A stretch of 64,000 bases of DNA from Glandiceps talaboti (Eukaryota > Hemichordata > Enteropneusta > Spengelidae), in contig NC_135552.1 in assembly GCF_964340395.1 (NCBI RefSeq), positions 26,429,181-26,493,180 on the forward strand, given 5' to 3'. Position numbers and translations under genes: made by a program. Shown one piece after another: positions 16,401 to 30,900 of this stretch. Positions within the stretch are counted from its first letter, which is position 1. Each line of letters opens with the position of its first letter. The notes under the pieces are model-generated. The model ran no database searches and was not told where the DNA came from. It worked only from the letters and a program-made list of their open reading frames with translations.

Positions 16401-18769
16401 ACATGACATTTAATACAGCTAAAATGATGTAGGCTTGGTGTTTCACTCTTGCAACATGACATTTAATACAGCTAAAATGATGTAGGCTTGGTGTTTCACT
16501 CTTGCAACATGACATTACACACCCTTAGATAACTTATAATGCAATTACACAGGTGCCATGCACAGTGGGGATGTAGAAGTAGTCAAGTTTAAATGTTGAT
16601 TATCAGTTAGAATCATCAAGTCCATGTGTAATGTTTTCATTAGAAACCTTGTTTTTACTGCAGTGTGAAAGAATAGCAATGCTTATCACTGTTCAATGTG
16701 ATTGGGTTGTGTTCATTGTGTCTCTGTTATTGTTAGTCTAGAGTCGAAATATGTCTATCTTTCTGTCAAAAACGTAATGTCCGATGAGTGAAACACCAAG
16801 CCTACATGTACATCATTTTAGCTATAACATGTCATCTTTGAAGGAAGAGTGACTTCACTCCTACACTGTACATAATTCAAACACTGGGCACATAACAGTC
16901 TCTCTACTGGATTATAGCAACTGTTCATTGAGCAACTGGAAAGTTGAACAGCAGAAGAATGTATATTTTGTTTCATGTGTATACTGAGTACTTGAGCATT
17001 TATCGATAAGTAATTGTACCATAGACCCTATAGCATGTAGGGTCGGACTCGAAGGGTCTATGATTGTACCAATTTGCGAAAGTGGGGATAAAGTATTACT
17101 AGGCTATTTGAAGATGCAACAATGACTTACTTGAAATTAGAAGACGACAGTAATGTAGATGTATCTAGCTTTTCCAACAACATGACCTCAGATGTGTATG
17201 CATTAATATGACCTAAAAAAAATATCAACAAAATGTTACCTTGAATATAAAAATGTGTTTTTCTGTATACACAAGATGATTCTCCCAGGCATTATAATTG
17301 AGCAGGGGCCAGTTTGGGAGACCATGATTGTCCAGGGGGGGCAATTATCAATGGAAAGCTGTCTGGGTGGCAATTGTCGAGGGGGTAGTTGTCATGGGGC
17401 AGTTGTCCGAGGGGGCAACTGTCAAGGGGGTAGTTGTCAAGGGGGCAGTTGTCCAAGGGGGCAACTGTCAAGGGGGTAGTTGTCAAGGGGGCAGTTGTCC
17501 TTATAGTTATGTACGTGGTAAACATCATTAGAGTCTAATAGGGGTAAGAAAACACATTGACAACAAGCTGGGAAAGCTGAACAAACCTGAAAAGTGATGG
17601 TCATGAATTGTGTAGCTATTGAAATACTGTCACAGTGGTAATGGACCACATTTTAGACCAAGCAAAATTGAAAATAATGCAAAGTGGACCCTATTTTAGA
17701 CTCGTCAACTAAAAAGACCCCAGACCTCATGTTAGAACAAAGGGCTAGAAAACGCACCCCAAAGGGCAGCACTTATACATATACTCAAATATGGGGAGTA
17801 GCCAGTAGTTTGTCAAGTGATATCATATTCAACCTCATTACTTCCAGTGTTTACACTATCTTATTATCTGATTATTCAGTATCTGCACAGCCAAGGTACC
17901 ACTATCACCCACTGTCACCCATTTGTATAATCTACCGCACTGAACAACAATGGCTTAAGTTTGTGTCTGTAACATGTTTAGCCAAAAGCTGGCTTCCATA
18001 TTGTACATGGCTAGAAGGATGCATGAATGCTTTGATAGACTCAGAATATAATGGCTTTACAGAGTGAGATTCAAAAGAACATACACCATACATACCTCTA
18101 ACAATAATGCTTTCTGGTTGTATATAGGACTTTATCCACTCTCTAGACAGTTGTCCAATCGATGTGTGCTCCAAACCAAATAGCGGCTGATATTCTAATT
18201 TTGGTGAAATGATCACAAGCTTTATCTGTAAATATATGATTACAAAAATTAGAAAATATTTTAGTCAAAATTTTCATAAAGTAAATATATATATATATAA
18301 TTAGTGAAAAGAGAATCCAAATGAAACTGTTATGTCAGTAAAAACTAATTACTTAATTAAATCTACTAATGGGGTACTAGCTTTATTCACTGCCTCTCTC
18401 TATTACAATTCTAATATCCATTTCCTTTTATATAAAAAAATACATTTATTATATACATAACGATTGTCTAACAGATATCAATAAATTGTTGCATCCCCAC
18501 ACATGTAGGTGTGTGTACTGTAGTACCTAGTAGAGTCAATGTCTTAGCTACTAATTCTAAGTCTTGGGCCTGCAACTATTAAGCTCATTGAGTAATGATG
18601 TATCTGATGATATTAGCTGGATTTCAACATCTCAATGGGGCCATTATTTAGAATTTGGTAGCAAAAGCAAAATGCTGACTCATCAAAGTTTTGGATTTTA
18701 TATATAAAAGTGGTTTTAAATATTGGTTGTGCAGCAAATGATCTTATTTATCATATGTGCAAGTATCAA

Positions 18770-18800
<31 letters not shown>

Positions 18801-18865
18801 AACCACACACACACACACACCCACACACACGCACAACCACACATGCACGCACGCACACACATACA

Positions 18866-18938
<73 letters not shown>

Positions 18939-21900
18939 CAAACACGCTATACAGTCACACATACTAATCTTAGTCTGACAGATACAGCTGTTGGTCCACT
19001 TATATTACCACGAGCTAGCACTTGCAATAATGTGGAAAGTAAAATTTGAGCCTATGCTTACCAGCAAGTCAATATTGTTCTGGAATGGCTACCATGACAA
19101 CTATATTTACATATCAACTTAGCTATCATACAGTAGATGTATTTATTGCATCACAAATTAACAATCATATTATTTTACACACCTTGCCTTCATGTTTGAT
19201 ATAGCCATAAACTCTGCTGCGAATCAGTACCCTTAATTTACCAAAACTCCACAAATCGTAGGCAACATTGCCAGCATGGGGATGTACATATTCCTTGGAA
19301 TCTTCAACAACACTCAGTAAAGTTTGCAACCATTCTGGTTGATTCCCGGTATTTCCTGCCTTCCCTGGTACTTGTGCTTCTTCCTTTTTTATGGTCTGCA
19401 AACCTTTTTTTGATACAACTGTATGTTTACTTTTGTCTAACTTCTCTTTTAGTTGGAGGATACTTTCAACAGTGTTGTCTGCTGGTTTAGATTGTTTTGT
19501 ATCGCTTGCATGTTGTTTAGCTTTGTAGAATGAACACACATCTTTCTTGGTATCTAGTCCTGTCTGTGACAGTGTCATCATGCCTTCTTCAGTGTTGGTG
19601 TTCTGTGATCGCTCCTTACCTTGCAAGTCTTCGTCAGGTATTGTTACTTTTTCGCTCTGAGTTTCTCCTACACTGTCATTCAATGACTCCTTACTATCAT
19701 TTTTGCTCTGAGTTTCTCCTACACTGTCTTTCAATGACTCCTTACTATCACCTCTCTTTTGCTTCTTAACTCGCTCATCATCATCTTCTGATATAACTTT
19801 TGGACTTTTTCTCTTTCCCTTGCCACCTTTAGAGTTTTTGATAGCACCACATCCCTCCTCACTTTTATCCACATCACTACCAATACCTTCCTTTGTATCT
19901 TCATGAGATTTGTCAGTTTCTGACTCAAGTCTTCTACTTTTCCTGATCCCTGTACACTGTGTTATTACTTTTACAACTTCATTACATCCAATTCTTTCCT
20001 GGACTGTTTTCCTTCCTCTACTCTTACACACATCCCCTCTTAATCTCTTCCTTGATGGAGCAACATCGGTTTCTGTCACGTCACAGGGTTTGTCCTTCAT
20101 GCCTGGCGACTTTGCTGCTTGTAGTCTTGCAGACCTTCTGATTGGTGGAGAGCTAATATCTAACTCAGTCTCATCGCATTCCTTCACCATGGTGATGTCA
20201 ACAGATTGATGTATTGTTTGTTTCTCTTGTTCCTCCTCTGTTCCCTCTGACATTTGACCTCTTGTGAACTTTAAACCTTGACCTTCCCTGGTGTCATATT
20301 TTGGCTTTGGCTGTATTTCTTCATGTTTACTGACTTCCATATCTTGGTTGCTATGAGATATGGTTTGTTCTTCTTCATCTTGGCTGTCACATGACTTGAT
20401 ACCACCTATATCAATCACTAGTCCAGTATCTGATTCCGAAATGTCTCCTTGTGAACCTGAATCAGATAACAAATTTGATGTAGACATTGTCAACTGCTCT
20501 CTATTCAGATGGGTCTCAGCAACTTTCATCTGGCTGGTGAAGCAGCTTGACGTTAGATCCTTTACATGAAGATGAAAATCTATAGCTTCATCCTTATTGG
20601 TTGAGCCACTCAGTACTGGATCTTGTGTCTGTTTACATGAACTGACTTGATTGGAGGAGCCACCTGGTAATGGTTCTTGTGACTGCTTAAGTGAGCCAAA
20701 CTGACTGATGGAGCTGACTGATAACTGATCTCGTGTCTTTTCGACTGAGCGGTTATCTTCATTAACTTTGCCAGTTCCTCTCACGTTCTGCTCCTCATTG
20801 ATGGTTGCAGTTGAAGTCATATGTATGTGTGAAGAGTGAAGACTTTCATAACTTGTCCTACCTGTGTCTCCACAGAACTGCATTTCAGTAGTAGTAGCAG
20901 GAGGAAATGTTTCTCCACTGAAGCCGCTGTCACAATCAGCAGATCTACTTGTTTCACACATCAATGCAGGTGAATTTTGATTCCGACGAAAGATCTCATG
21001 AAGTTTCTGAAGTGTCTTTGGTACTTGCATTCTGTGTACTTTAAATAGCCGAGGAAATGATATTTTATGGAACAAGTGACTCTTTTGTTTGTTGGTCAAA
21101 TAGTCTCTTCTTAGCAGAGGTTTATCAATGTACACAGTCTTAACTGTTATCTCATTACCATCTTCTGTAATAGAATCCAATTATACCAAAGAATGATTCC
21201 TATAACACTCATGGACTCTTTTGGTAATTTCTAGTAACACTGTAATGGGCTACATGCACCCAGGGGATGAATACCACGTGAATTCACTAGGTTTAATAAA
21301 CACTTGGATGTTAAATGATGTAAAATGTGTTTGGTTTATTTCACTTTCACTTTTCAGTACAGATTTGGCATTAATGTGAAGGTAGGCAGAAGTGATGTAC
21401 CAGCCCTCCAAGGCAACTTTCGTTAAGCCTGTTGGCATTTTTTTCTATTAATATTGTACGAGTAACACTGAAGTAAAGCACTTTCTCTATGTGCTACACT
21501 CATTTATAGCATTCATATCAAGTGTAAAAGTATGCTGTTTCAATTGGTTTATTTACAAGCCTAGCATGTGGCCTTTCTAATGTAGTCAATTAGCAAATGA
21601 AACAGTATACTTTTACACTTGATATGGATGCTATAACAATTGTGGTACATACAGAAAACGCTTTACTTTGGTGTTATGGGTTGTAATAGCAATACAAGTG
21701 TAGTCAACAATACGTTTAACAGTACACACATACATGTACCTTGTTCCACTTTGTGTTCTTTGACTGTTATAGGGATTTCCCATTGGTTTTCATAACATGG
21801 TGAATGATTGTCTATTAGGGTTTCCAGTCCACTTGTTGAAATAACTATGTCCACTTGATATTTCGGTGCAAGCTTTCTAGCATTGCTATCTTTACTGACT

Positions 21901-24900
21901 GCCTGCAATATAATAGTTATCAAATATCAGAAATTACAGTTACAACAGTGGCAAGCTAAGCATGGAGTTTGCTAAATTATAGACATAGACAAATTTTGTG
22001 TCGACATAAACAAAGAAACCACAGTTGCCTTTCTAATGTTGTCAATTAGCAAATGAAACAGTATACTTTTACACTTGATATGGATGCTATAACAATTGTG
22101 GTACATACAGAAAATGCTTTACTTTGGTGTTATGGGTTGTAATATCAATACAAGTATAGTCAATAATACGTTTAACAGTACACAGTTGCTGCAAAGAGTT
22201 TCAGTGATTGTAGATAGCACCCTGCTTAGTATTTCTGATGTCATTGATAGTTAAACTACACAGCATTATATCTGGCCAAAGTTTTCACAACTTTGATAAT
22301 TATTAATGATTGTAGCTGGCACATCTTTGTGTTAATGACTTTGATCATTTCAGGTGATGTATTAAAACCACGATAAATGCTTACAGTAATGACTAAATAG
22401 TAAACTTGATACTTTATATGTCACTGTCAAATTTGTAACCCCCTAGTAATTAAATAGCAATATGTAATCATTCATGAAGGGCGCCCCCACAGGAAGGTTT
22501 CATGTTACTATAAACCAGTACAAAGCTCCTGTCATGGCCATACATGAGAAATGTGGATTTATGTTGGATTTTTAATGTCTGGATGTTTATTACTCTAAGT
22601 ACATGAAGGGGATTCGTAAATAAAACCATAGACATTGGAAGAGAAAAGGTTTTCCATTAATTGCCTTATGATAAAATAAGTAATCAATATGTCATACAGT
22701 CTGCATAAGTGCATGTCTCTTCCCCATATATTATTTTAAGGTATGTGTTTCAAATACTTTCTACATAAGTAAATAACAAACATTTCACATCTTACAGGTT
22801 CAGAATCACATAGCCTGTGTGGACTCCATGTTAGCAACTGCCTCCTGTCATTCTTCAATTAGACATTATTCCCCAATATTTTTCTTCGTTCGATCAGCCA
22901 AGGAAAATATGAGTGACCTAAGGGGCTTTTGTCACCACAAGTCGCTATACGTGTAGTGAAAACCCTTAGGTCATGAGTATTTTCCAGCAGAATGAAGAAA
23001 AATATTCGAGAATAACATAATTATACCAGCGGCAGTAATATCAAAGAAAAACTGGGGAAAGTAATGGCAATTTGAACATCATTTTACTTATATTATCAAA
23101 CACAGCAGAACCAGTGACGTAGACACACGTTGTCATGCCATAAATGCTCATTGTCATGATGTAGAACGACCAGAGTATATATTCCATATTTATTGTTCAA
23201 CTTGGCTAATGCATGGTATTAGTAGATTTATCTGATGAGAGGAATTACTTACCTGATGTGTGCATTGTTGTGAAGGTCCTCCTTGTACTATATCTACAGG
23301 TGAACATTCAGATGTCATCTTGCTGTAGTGTCTGGAAACAAAAGACTGTTTATTTTCATAGTACGGGACCGTCATATACGGTACTGAACCCTGGAATGGG
23401 GAGAAAATGGGAAAACCAGTGAGAGAGAACACTCAGTTCCAGTTAAATTGATTTATGGATGAGGATTGGATATCTATTTTGGATTTTTAATTTATAAAAC
23501 AACTTTATCATGGCTTCCTACTTGACAAATTAATGTGAAACAACATTGTAAGTACAATAACAAACTTTTTACACAATGTTTGGCTTTTTGCAATGTATTG
23601 AGTTACAAACACAGATTGGGTCTTTGTTCTTTCACATTAATTTATCAAGAAGGAAACCATGATAAAATTGTTTTATGAATTAAAAATCCAAAATAAATAC
23701 CCAATCTTCATCCATATGGCCACTTTAAATTGCTGAGCAAATTTGAATTTTAACAACTTCAAGACATTCAATGTTAGAGATTCTGATATTTCTCAACCCT
23801 TGAGATGCCTTAGACTTTTCACAGAAAAGACTCCCTAGGCCAAGGAATTTCCATGCAAAAGACTCCCTAGGCAAAGGGCTTTTTCTACTACAGAGGCAGA
23901 TTTTACCTACTCTACAATCAACAACTTTAACTTGAAAGGAAAAATAAAACATGAAATCAGTCCTATTTTTCCTTTCCATCCATTACAAATGAATATTAAT
24001 ATACCCAGATATGAGTTGAAGAGTTAAAAGTTGGGCTTACGCCAAATTATAATGAGTAATGAGTAATGCAGACATGGCCAGTGAATCTGGAAGACACTGT
24101 TTGCATCTATGCAGACATGGCCAGTGAATCTGGAAGACAATGTTTGCATCTATGCAGACATGGCGTTGTAAAGGTTAAAATTATTATAATACTGTAGTAC
24201 TGTCAATTTTATATCTACAATAACACCAAGAAAGTCAAAGAATTGTTTAATGTTTTGTCATTTTCTACAACAGTTCTGACCATTGCAATAATATGTGCTT
24301 TGTGCTGTGCCTAATATTTACATGTAACCAAGGGTGAATACAACATATGTTGTAGATATGTAAATGACGTACACATGTACATGCACTTTAAGTGTTTCAT
24401 ATGACGATATCACTTCTGAGTAATTACCATGGATGTTGTTGTCTTTTATGTACCAACTGTTCACATTTTGACATCTACTTAAAACTCTTCTGAGTGTAAA
24501 TATGCAATGTAACCATGGTAAATGAAACAATGTATGTACTACTTGTATGCCTCTACAACATCTGGTATGTACATATACTATTTCAATGACGTAAATTGTA
24601 CTTTAAGTTTTCTGTTATTAAATATGATTGCAGATGTCATAAATGCTCTGTGTGTAACCATAGTTCACTTTTGATGTTTACTTACAAGGTCATCTGAATT
24701 GTATGTACTGTTACCATGGTGAATGAAACAAACAGATTCCATTTGGCAATGTACACTTCCACAACATGTGATGTGCAAATGATGTTGTATTTTTTAACTT
24801 TTCAATCTCATTTACAAGTTAATTACAACTATTATGGTCGTTATGGTGCTTTAGAGTCACTTTTGACGACTATGTATGTGTATGTGTACTTTACAAGTTA

Positions 24901-27900
24901 CTACCATTATGGGCATTATGGGAGTTTTAGTGTGTATGTGTACTTTTAATGGCTAATCAAAATGTATAAATGTTATCATATGGTGAATATAACAAATAGA
25001 TTTCACTAACTGCCACAACACGTGTCACATATCTCCTATTCCGATGATAAACTTTTAGTTTTCTATCACTTTAAAGTTGCACTAGCTGTAACTGGAATTA
25101 TGGTATTTTTGTAAAAACTGTTGTGTTAGATATAATATACACCCTGAATGGAATTGAATCACATGTAGGTGTAGGTAAACACATTTTTGTAGTTTTACAC
25201 AGTATTTGATACAATATAAAATTCAATCAAATTATTTTTGGGTCCACACCCAGATGGGTAATCTGAGAATCTGCACTACATGTATTAGATTACCCATCAG
25301 AGATGAACAGTTGTAAAATGATACTTACAACATCTGTGGACTCTGACAATATAGGTGTGGGACATGCTATTCAACTGACAAAATTTCATTCTGAATGTTC
25401 ATTTTGTGTAAGTTCGAATTCTGTAACAGTTCTATTTTTTATGTGTGTGTGGAGGGGGTTATCTGAGCTGTACAGTAAGTGAAAGTAATTGCTAGTGAAA
25501 CCTGTAGACTAAGTTACTACAACATATCATCAAATGAAATGAATTATGGCTAGTACACAAACTTCTTTTCTAATTTCCTGTTGCTGTATTTATATGGGTT
25601 ATACTGATGGAAATTATTCATTTCTCATACTTCCAGCCCTCTCCATCAGGGGCTTTAGAATGGATCTATCTGCATCCTGTTTAGCAAAGATTTATATCTT
25701 GCATTGGCATTTTGTATGTCACCAGTACTATTGGTCACACACATTTTTAGACAAGGCCTAAAATAATAATTGTTTGGATGGTTCCGGTTACCTGACCCCA
25801 CCTAGCTTTTCACTGCCGACCCTAAACTTTTTTTTTATACATATTCGAGCGAAAAATAATAAGATCACAAAAATTGTGAAGTATCATGAGAAATAGTGGA
25901 TGCGGAAACTGACATCAACTTAAAAAGACACTCTAAAACTGTTCTTCTAATCTGTAATGGCTGTAAATCTGACAAGAAGAAATAAACAACACAGATAATA
26001 TTTGGAAAACAATCCTGAACTAGACACTCACACAGAAAAAAAATATAATACAATAAAATAAAAAATCTACCTACCCCACCTATTCTAAAATTGAGCATAC
26101 CCGGAACCACTGAATATTTTTTATTAGGCCTAATAGGAAAGATATTATATGAAATTACAGTATAAGTCATACAAACCTTACAAGAGAATCATATGCAAGG
26201 TAAAAATGAATGAATATAACCAGATAAAACTATAAATGATGTTATTATTACCATAGTTATTAGTGTCTTGATATGTTTCATCATGGAGTCTGTAGGAAAA
26301 GGCATACCAGTTGTAATTCCCAATGTCTGGTGAAGTTTGTAATTTACAGGATACATTGATGCTTGCTTTTCATACTCTATCAGGAGATCCTAGGTAAAAT
26401 TCATGATAAAAATAACAGAATTGTAAATTATTGAACGCAGACATGGCATAATATTCATGTAACAAGTGTGATGAGAATCGTTATCTGAATACAGATATGG
26501 ATGTCTGCTTTCTAGTATTTCTTATATTTTGTTCAATTTATGTAAATGGAGGAACTGATGTTTTCAGCAGTTCGAGTTTTATTCAAATTTATGTGAAATT
26601 TAAGAATTATTTCTCTGAAAGTAGGCATGAATGCTTTCCAGTGTGAATACACGAATAGATGTTTTTCAGTCGTTCATTCTCTGAAGTTTACATCAAAACC
26701 GTTTCCTTACATGGAGTAGACACTTTACATAATGTATATAAAATTTATACCTCAACATATCTATTGACTTCTGCATTTAAAAACTGATAATCTTTTGGTG
26801 AATTTCTTGCTATGTATTCTAGGTAGCGGTTAAACTCTTCTTGCTCTTGGATCACTTTTCTTTTGAGAGTCTGTAACATAATATGTAAACATTAATGACA
26901 GCATTACACTCTCAGAAACTGTAATAGACAGTGGAACTAAGGGGTTATCAATAAAAACAAAATGCTGTACAGCAAACATAGTTCCTTCATTGTCAGAATA
27001 AACAAAGTAAACCCTTGCCCCCCCACCTCCAACCCCCATGAAGAAATTATGTGTGCCATATGTCAGGTTTTTATAATCATTTGCCCTAGGGAATGTCATG
27101 ACAGTGTAAATTAATGTCATTGACTGGTGCAACTGATATGTTGCCCATGTTGTAATATTACTTTATGCAAAAACAGTACCCAATATTTTATTCTACAGTA
27201 GTAACTGAGTACAAAAACAGCTGAATCTTCCATTAATTTTGCACTTTGGCAGACTTTTTCTATATTTATACATGTATACATGAATTCATTAGGTTACAAG
27301 TGAATTAGGAATTAACTTCAATGACACAAACAAGGGGAGTGAAAGGCTTCCAAACATGCAGGGGATATTATTCTCCAATAAAAGTAATAGTTACCAGAAA
27401 GTACTGTATTTCTGCTTGTTCATGGTATGCTTGATACATCTCTGATGTAAAATGCTTAAACTTGTCTAGCAAGACAAGATAATTCTTTTGCTCATCTTTG
27501 GTGAGATTTGAAAATCTTGGAAATGGAAATGATGGCTTTGGACTCATCAGTGCTTGCTTCATCTGATATGGATTTAGGAATACTGGCTTTGGTTTCCTGA
27601 ATAAAAAAATGAAATAAAAAAAAATCACCCAGATTAATTTATAACAAAAATATAGTGTGCTCAACTTATTTTCCTTTTTTCTTTCTGATGTTAATATATA
27701 ACTATGTCTTTCATATTTCTTTTTACAAGTTCTTTGGCTAGGAATGAGAATTGAAAAATTTGTAAAATTCCTTTGCAGCTTCACATGTTTAATTTTGCAT
27801 AAGCTGTCAGATTAAGTGATTGCTAGATTATTCACTAAAGACTGCACCATACAGTCTAATATGTCATACTTACTCTGCAGGTATTGTGATTGGTGGAGAT

Positions 27901-30900
27901 ACTGGTTTACTATACTTCTGCACAAGTTCATCATACAGTCTAATATGTCATACTTACTCTGCGGGTATTGTGATTGGTGGAGATACTGGTTTACTATACT
28001 TCAGCACAAGTTCATCATACATTCTAATATGCCATACTTACTCTGCGGGTATTGTGATTGGTGGAGATACTGGTTTACTATACTTCAGCACAAGTTCATC
28101 AAACAGTCTAATATGTCATACTTACTCTGCAGGTATTGTGATTGGTGGAGATACTGGTTTACTATACTTCTGCACAGATTCATCATACAGTCTAATATGT
28201 CATACTTACTCTGCGGGTATTGTGATTGGTGGAGATACTGGTTTACTATACTTCTGCACAGATTCATCATACAGTCTAATATGCCATACTTACTCTGCGG
28301 GTATTGTGATTGGTGGAGATACTGGTTTACTATACTTCTGCACAGATTCATCATACAGTCTAATATGCCATACTTACTCTGCGGGTATTGTGATTGGTGG
28401 AGATACTGGTTTACTATACTTCTGCACAGATTCATCATACAGTCTAATATGCCATACTTACTCTGCGGGTATTGTGATTGGTGGAGATACTGGTTTACTA
28501 TACTTCTGCACAGATTCATCATACAGTCTAATATGCCATACTTACTCTGCGGGTATTGTGATTGGTGGAGATACTGGTTTACTATACTTCTGCACAGATT
28601 CATCATACAGTCTAATATGCCATACTTACTCTGCGGGTATTGTGATTGGTGGAGATACTGGTTTACTATACTTCTGCACAGATTCATCATACAGTCTAAT
28701 ATGCCATACTTACTCTGCGGGTATTGTGATTGGTGGAGATACTGGTTTACTATACTTCTGCACAGATTCATCATACAGTCTAATATGCCATACTTACTCT
28801 GCGGGTATTGTGATTGGTGGAGATACTGGTTTACTATACTTCTGCACAAGTTCATCATACATTCTAATATGCCATACTTACTCTACAGGTATTGTGATTG
28901 GTGGAGATACTGGTTTACTATACTTCTGCACAGATTCATCATACAGTCTAATATGCCATACTTACTCTGCGGGTATTGTGATTGGTGGAGATACTGGTTT
29001 ACTATACTTCTGCACAAGTTCATCATACATTCTAATATGCCATACTTACTCTACAGGTATTGTGATTGGTGGAGATACTGGTTTACTATACTTCTGCACA
29101 GATTCATCATACAGTCTAATATGCCATACTTACTCTGCGGGTATTGTGATTGGTGGAGATACTGGTTTACTATACTTCTGCACAAGATCGTTGTAGCTTT
29201 GACTTGTAGTATAAAGTTTGTATGTTTCTTCATCAAAGAAGCTGTCATCCTCAGTCTTGCTAGTGGTACACATGTCCCTAAGTAAGTTAAAAGAAAACAC
29301 ATTCTCATAATTTAATCAGAAGGCTTTCTTATATGTTTTCCAGTGAAAGAATTTAAAAAATATTCATGATCCAAGAAACCTATGACAATCAGGTCATATC
29401 AAATCACTTTTCAGGTCATATCAAATCACTTTTCAGGTCATATCAAATCACTTTTCAGGTCATATCAAATCACTTTTCTGAATTCTATTTCTTACTGTCT
29501 TATAGTAGAGGATAATTGGGCCATCAGACAAACAGATGAAGACAAAAAGTTAGTATTCTACACTGCTCGGTCCTTGTTAGGATAATATCAAACATTATTT
29601 TAGGGTATGTTGTATACAGCATGCTTTCAATTAGAACACTGAATTTGACACATCAGAAAATGAAATTTAATAGTGAGGAAAACGATGTCACATAGATGAT
29701 TGTTTTATAGCTACTACGTTGAATACTCAGTAATGTCTTCTGTATTGTTGGATAGCTACTACGTTGAATACTCAGTAATGTCTTCTGTATTGTTGGATAG
29801 CTACTACGTTGAATACTCAGTAATGTCTTCTGTATTGTTGGATAGCTACTACGTTGAATACTTAGTAATGTCTTCTGTATTGTTGGATAGCTACTACGTT
29901 GAATACTCAGTAATGTCTTCTGTATTGTTGGATAGCTACTACATTGAATACTCAGTAATGTCTTCTGTATTGTTGGATAGCTACTACGTTGAATACTCAG
30001 TAATGTCTTCTGTATTGTTGGATAGCTACTACGTTGAATACTCAGTAATGTCTTCTGTATTGTTGGATAGCTACTACGTTGAATACTTAGTAATGTCTTC
30101 TGTATTGTTGGATAGCTACTACATTGAATACTCAGTAATGTCTTCTGTATTGTTGGATAGCTACTACGTTGAATGCTTAGTAATGTCTTCTGTATTGTTG
30201 GATAGCTACTACGTTGAATACTCAGTAATGTCTTCTGTATTGTTGGATAGCTACTACGTTGAATACTTAGTAATGTCTTCTGTATTGTTGGATAGCTACT
30301 ACGTTGAATACTTAGTAATGTCTTCTGTATTGTTGGATAGCTACTACGTTGAATGCTTAGTAATGTCTTCTGTATTGTTGGATAGCTACTACGTTGAATA
30401 CTCAGTAATGTCTTCTGTATTGTTGGATAGCTACTACGTTGAATGCTTAGTAATGTCTTCTGTATTGTTGGATAGCTACTACGTTGAATACTCAGTAATG
30501 TCTTCTGTATTGTTGGATAGCTACTACGTTGAATACTCAGTAATGTCTTCTGTATTGTTGGATAGCTACTACGTTGAATACTCAGTAATGTCTTCTGTAT
30601 TGTTGGATAGCTACTACGTTGAATACTCAGTAATGTCTTCTGTATTGTTGGATAGCTACTACGTTGAATACTCAGTAATGTCTTCTGTATTGTTGGATAG
30701 CTACTACATTGAATACTTAGTAATGTCTTCTGTATTGTTGGATAGCTACTACGTTGAATACTCAGTAATGTCTTCTGTATTGTTGGATAGCTACTACATT
30801 GAATACTTAGTAATGTCTTCTGTATTGTTGGATAGCTACTACATTGAATACTTAGTAATATCTTCTGTATTGTTGGATAGCTACTATGTTGAATACTCAG

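Noticed and set aside
17255-17649. Gly/Cys-rich and Pro/Leu-rich frames around 17.3-17.6 kb
   Set aside because: Products of the GGGGG minisatellite inside an ICE2 intron, with no splice or start support.
17684-18067. 127-codon plus-strand frame
   Set aside because: Begins in a dispersed repeat shared with 49846 and overlaps a genuine minus-strand ICE2 exon.
23908-23931. Alternative short ICE2 exon (TTAAAGTTGTTGATTGTAGA)
   Set aside because: Fits by phase with a GTAGGT donor but has only 20 nt and no resemblance to the expected ICE2 segment; 25329-25366 is preferred.
27816-29285. Frames of up to 489 codons through the 84-bp repeat
   Set aside because: The unit is a multiple of three. The biologically meaningful reading is the minus-strand exon-2 end with its donor, not a long repeat protein.
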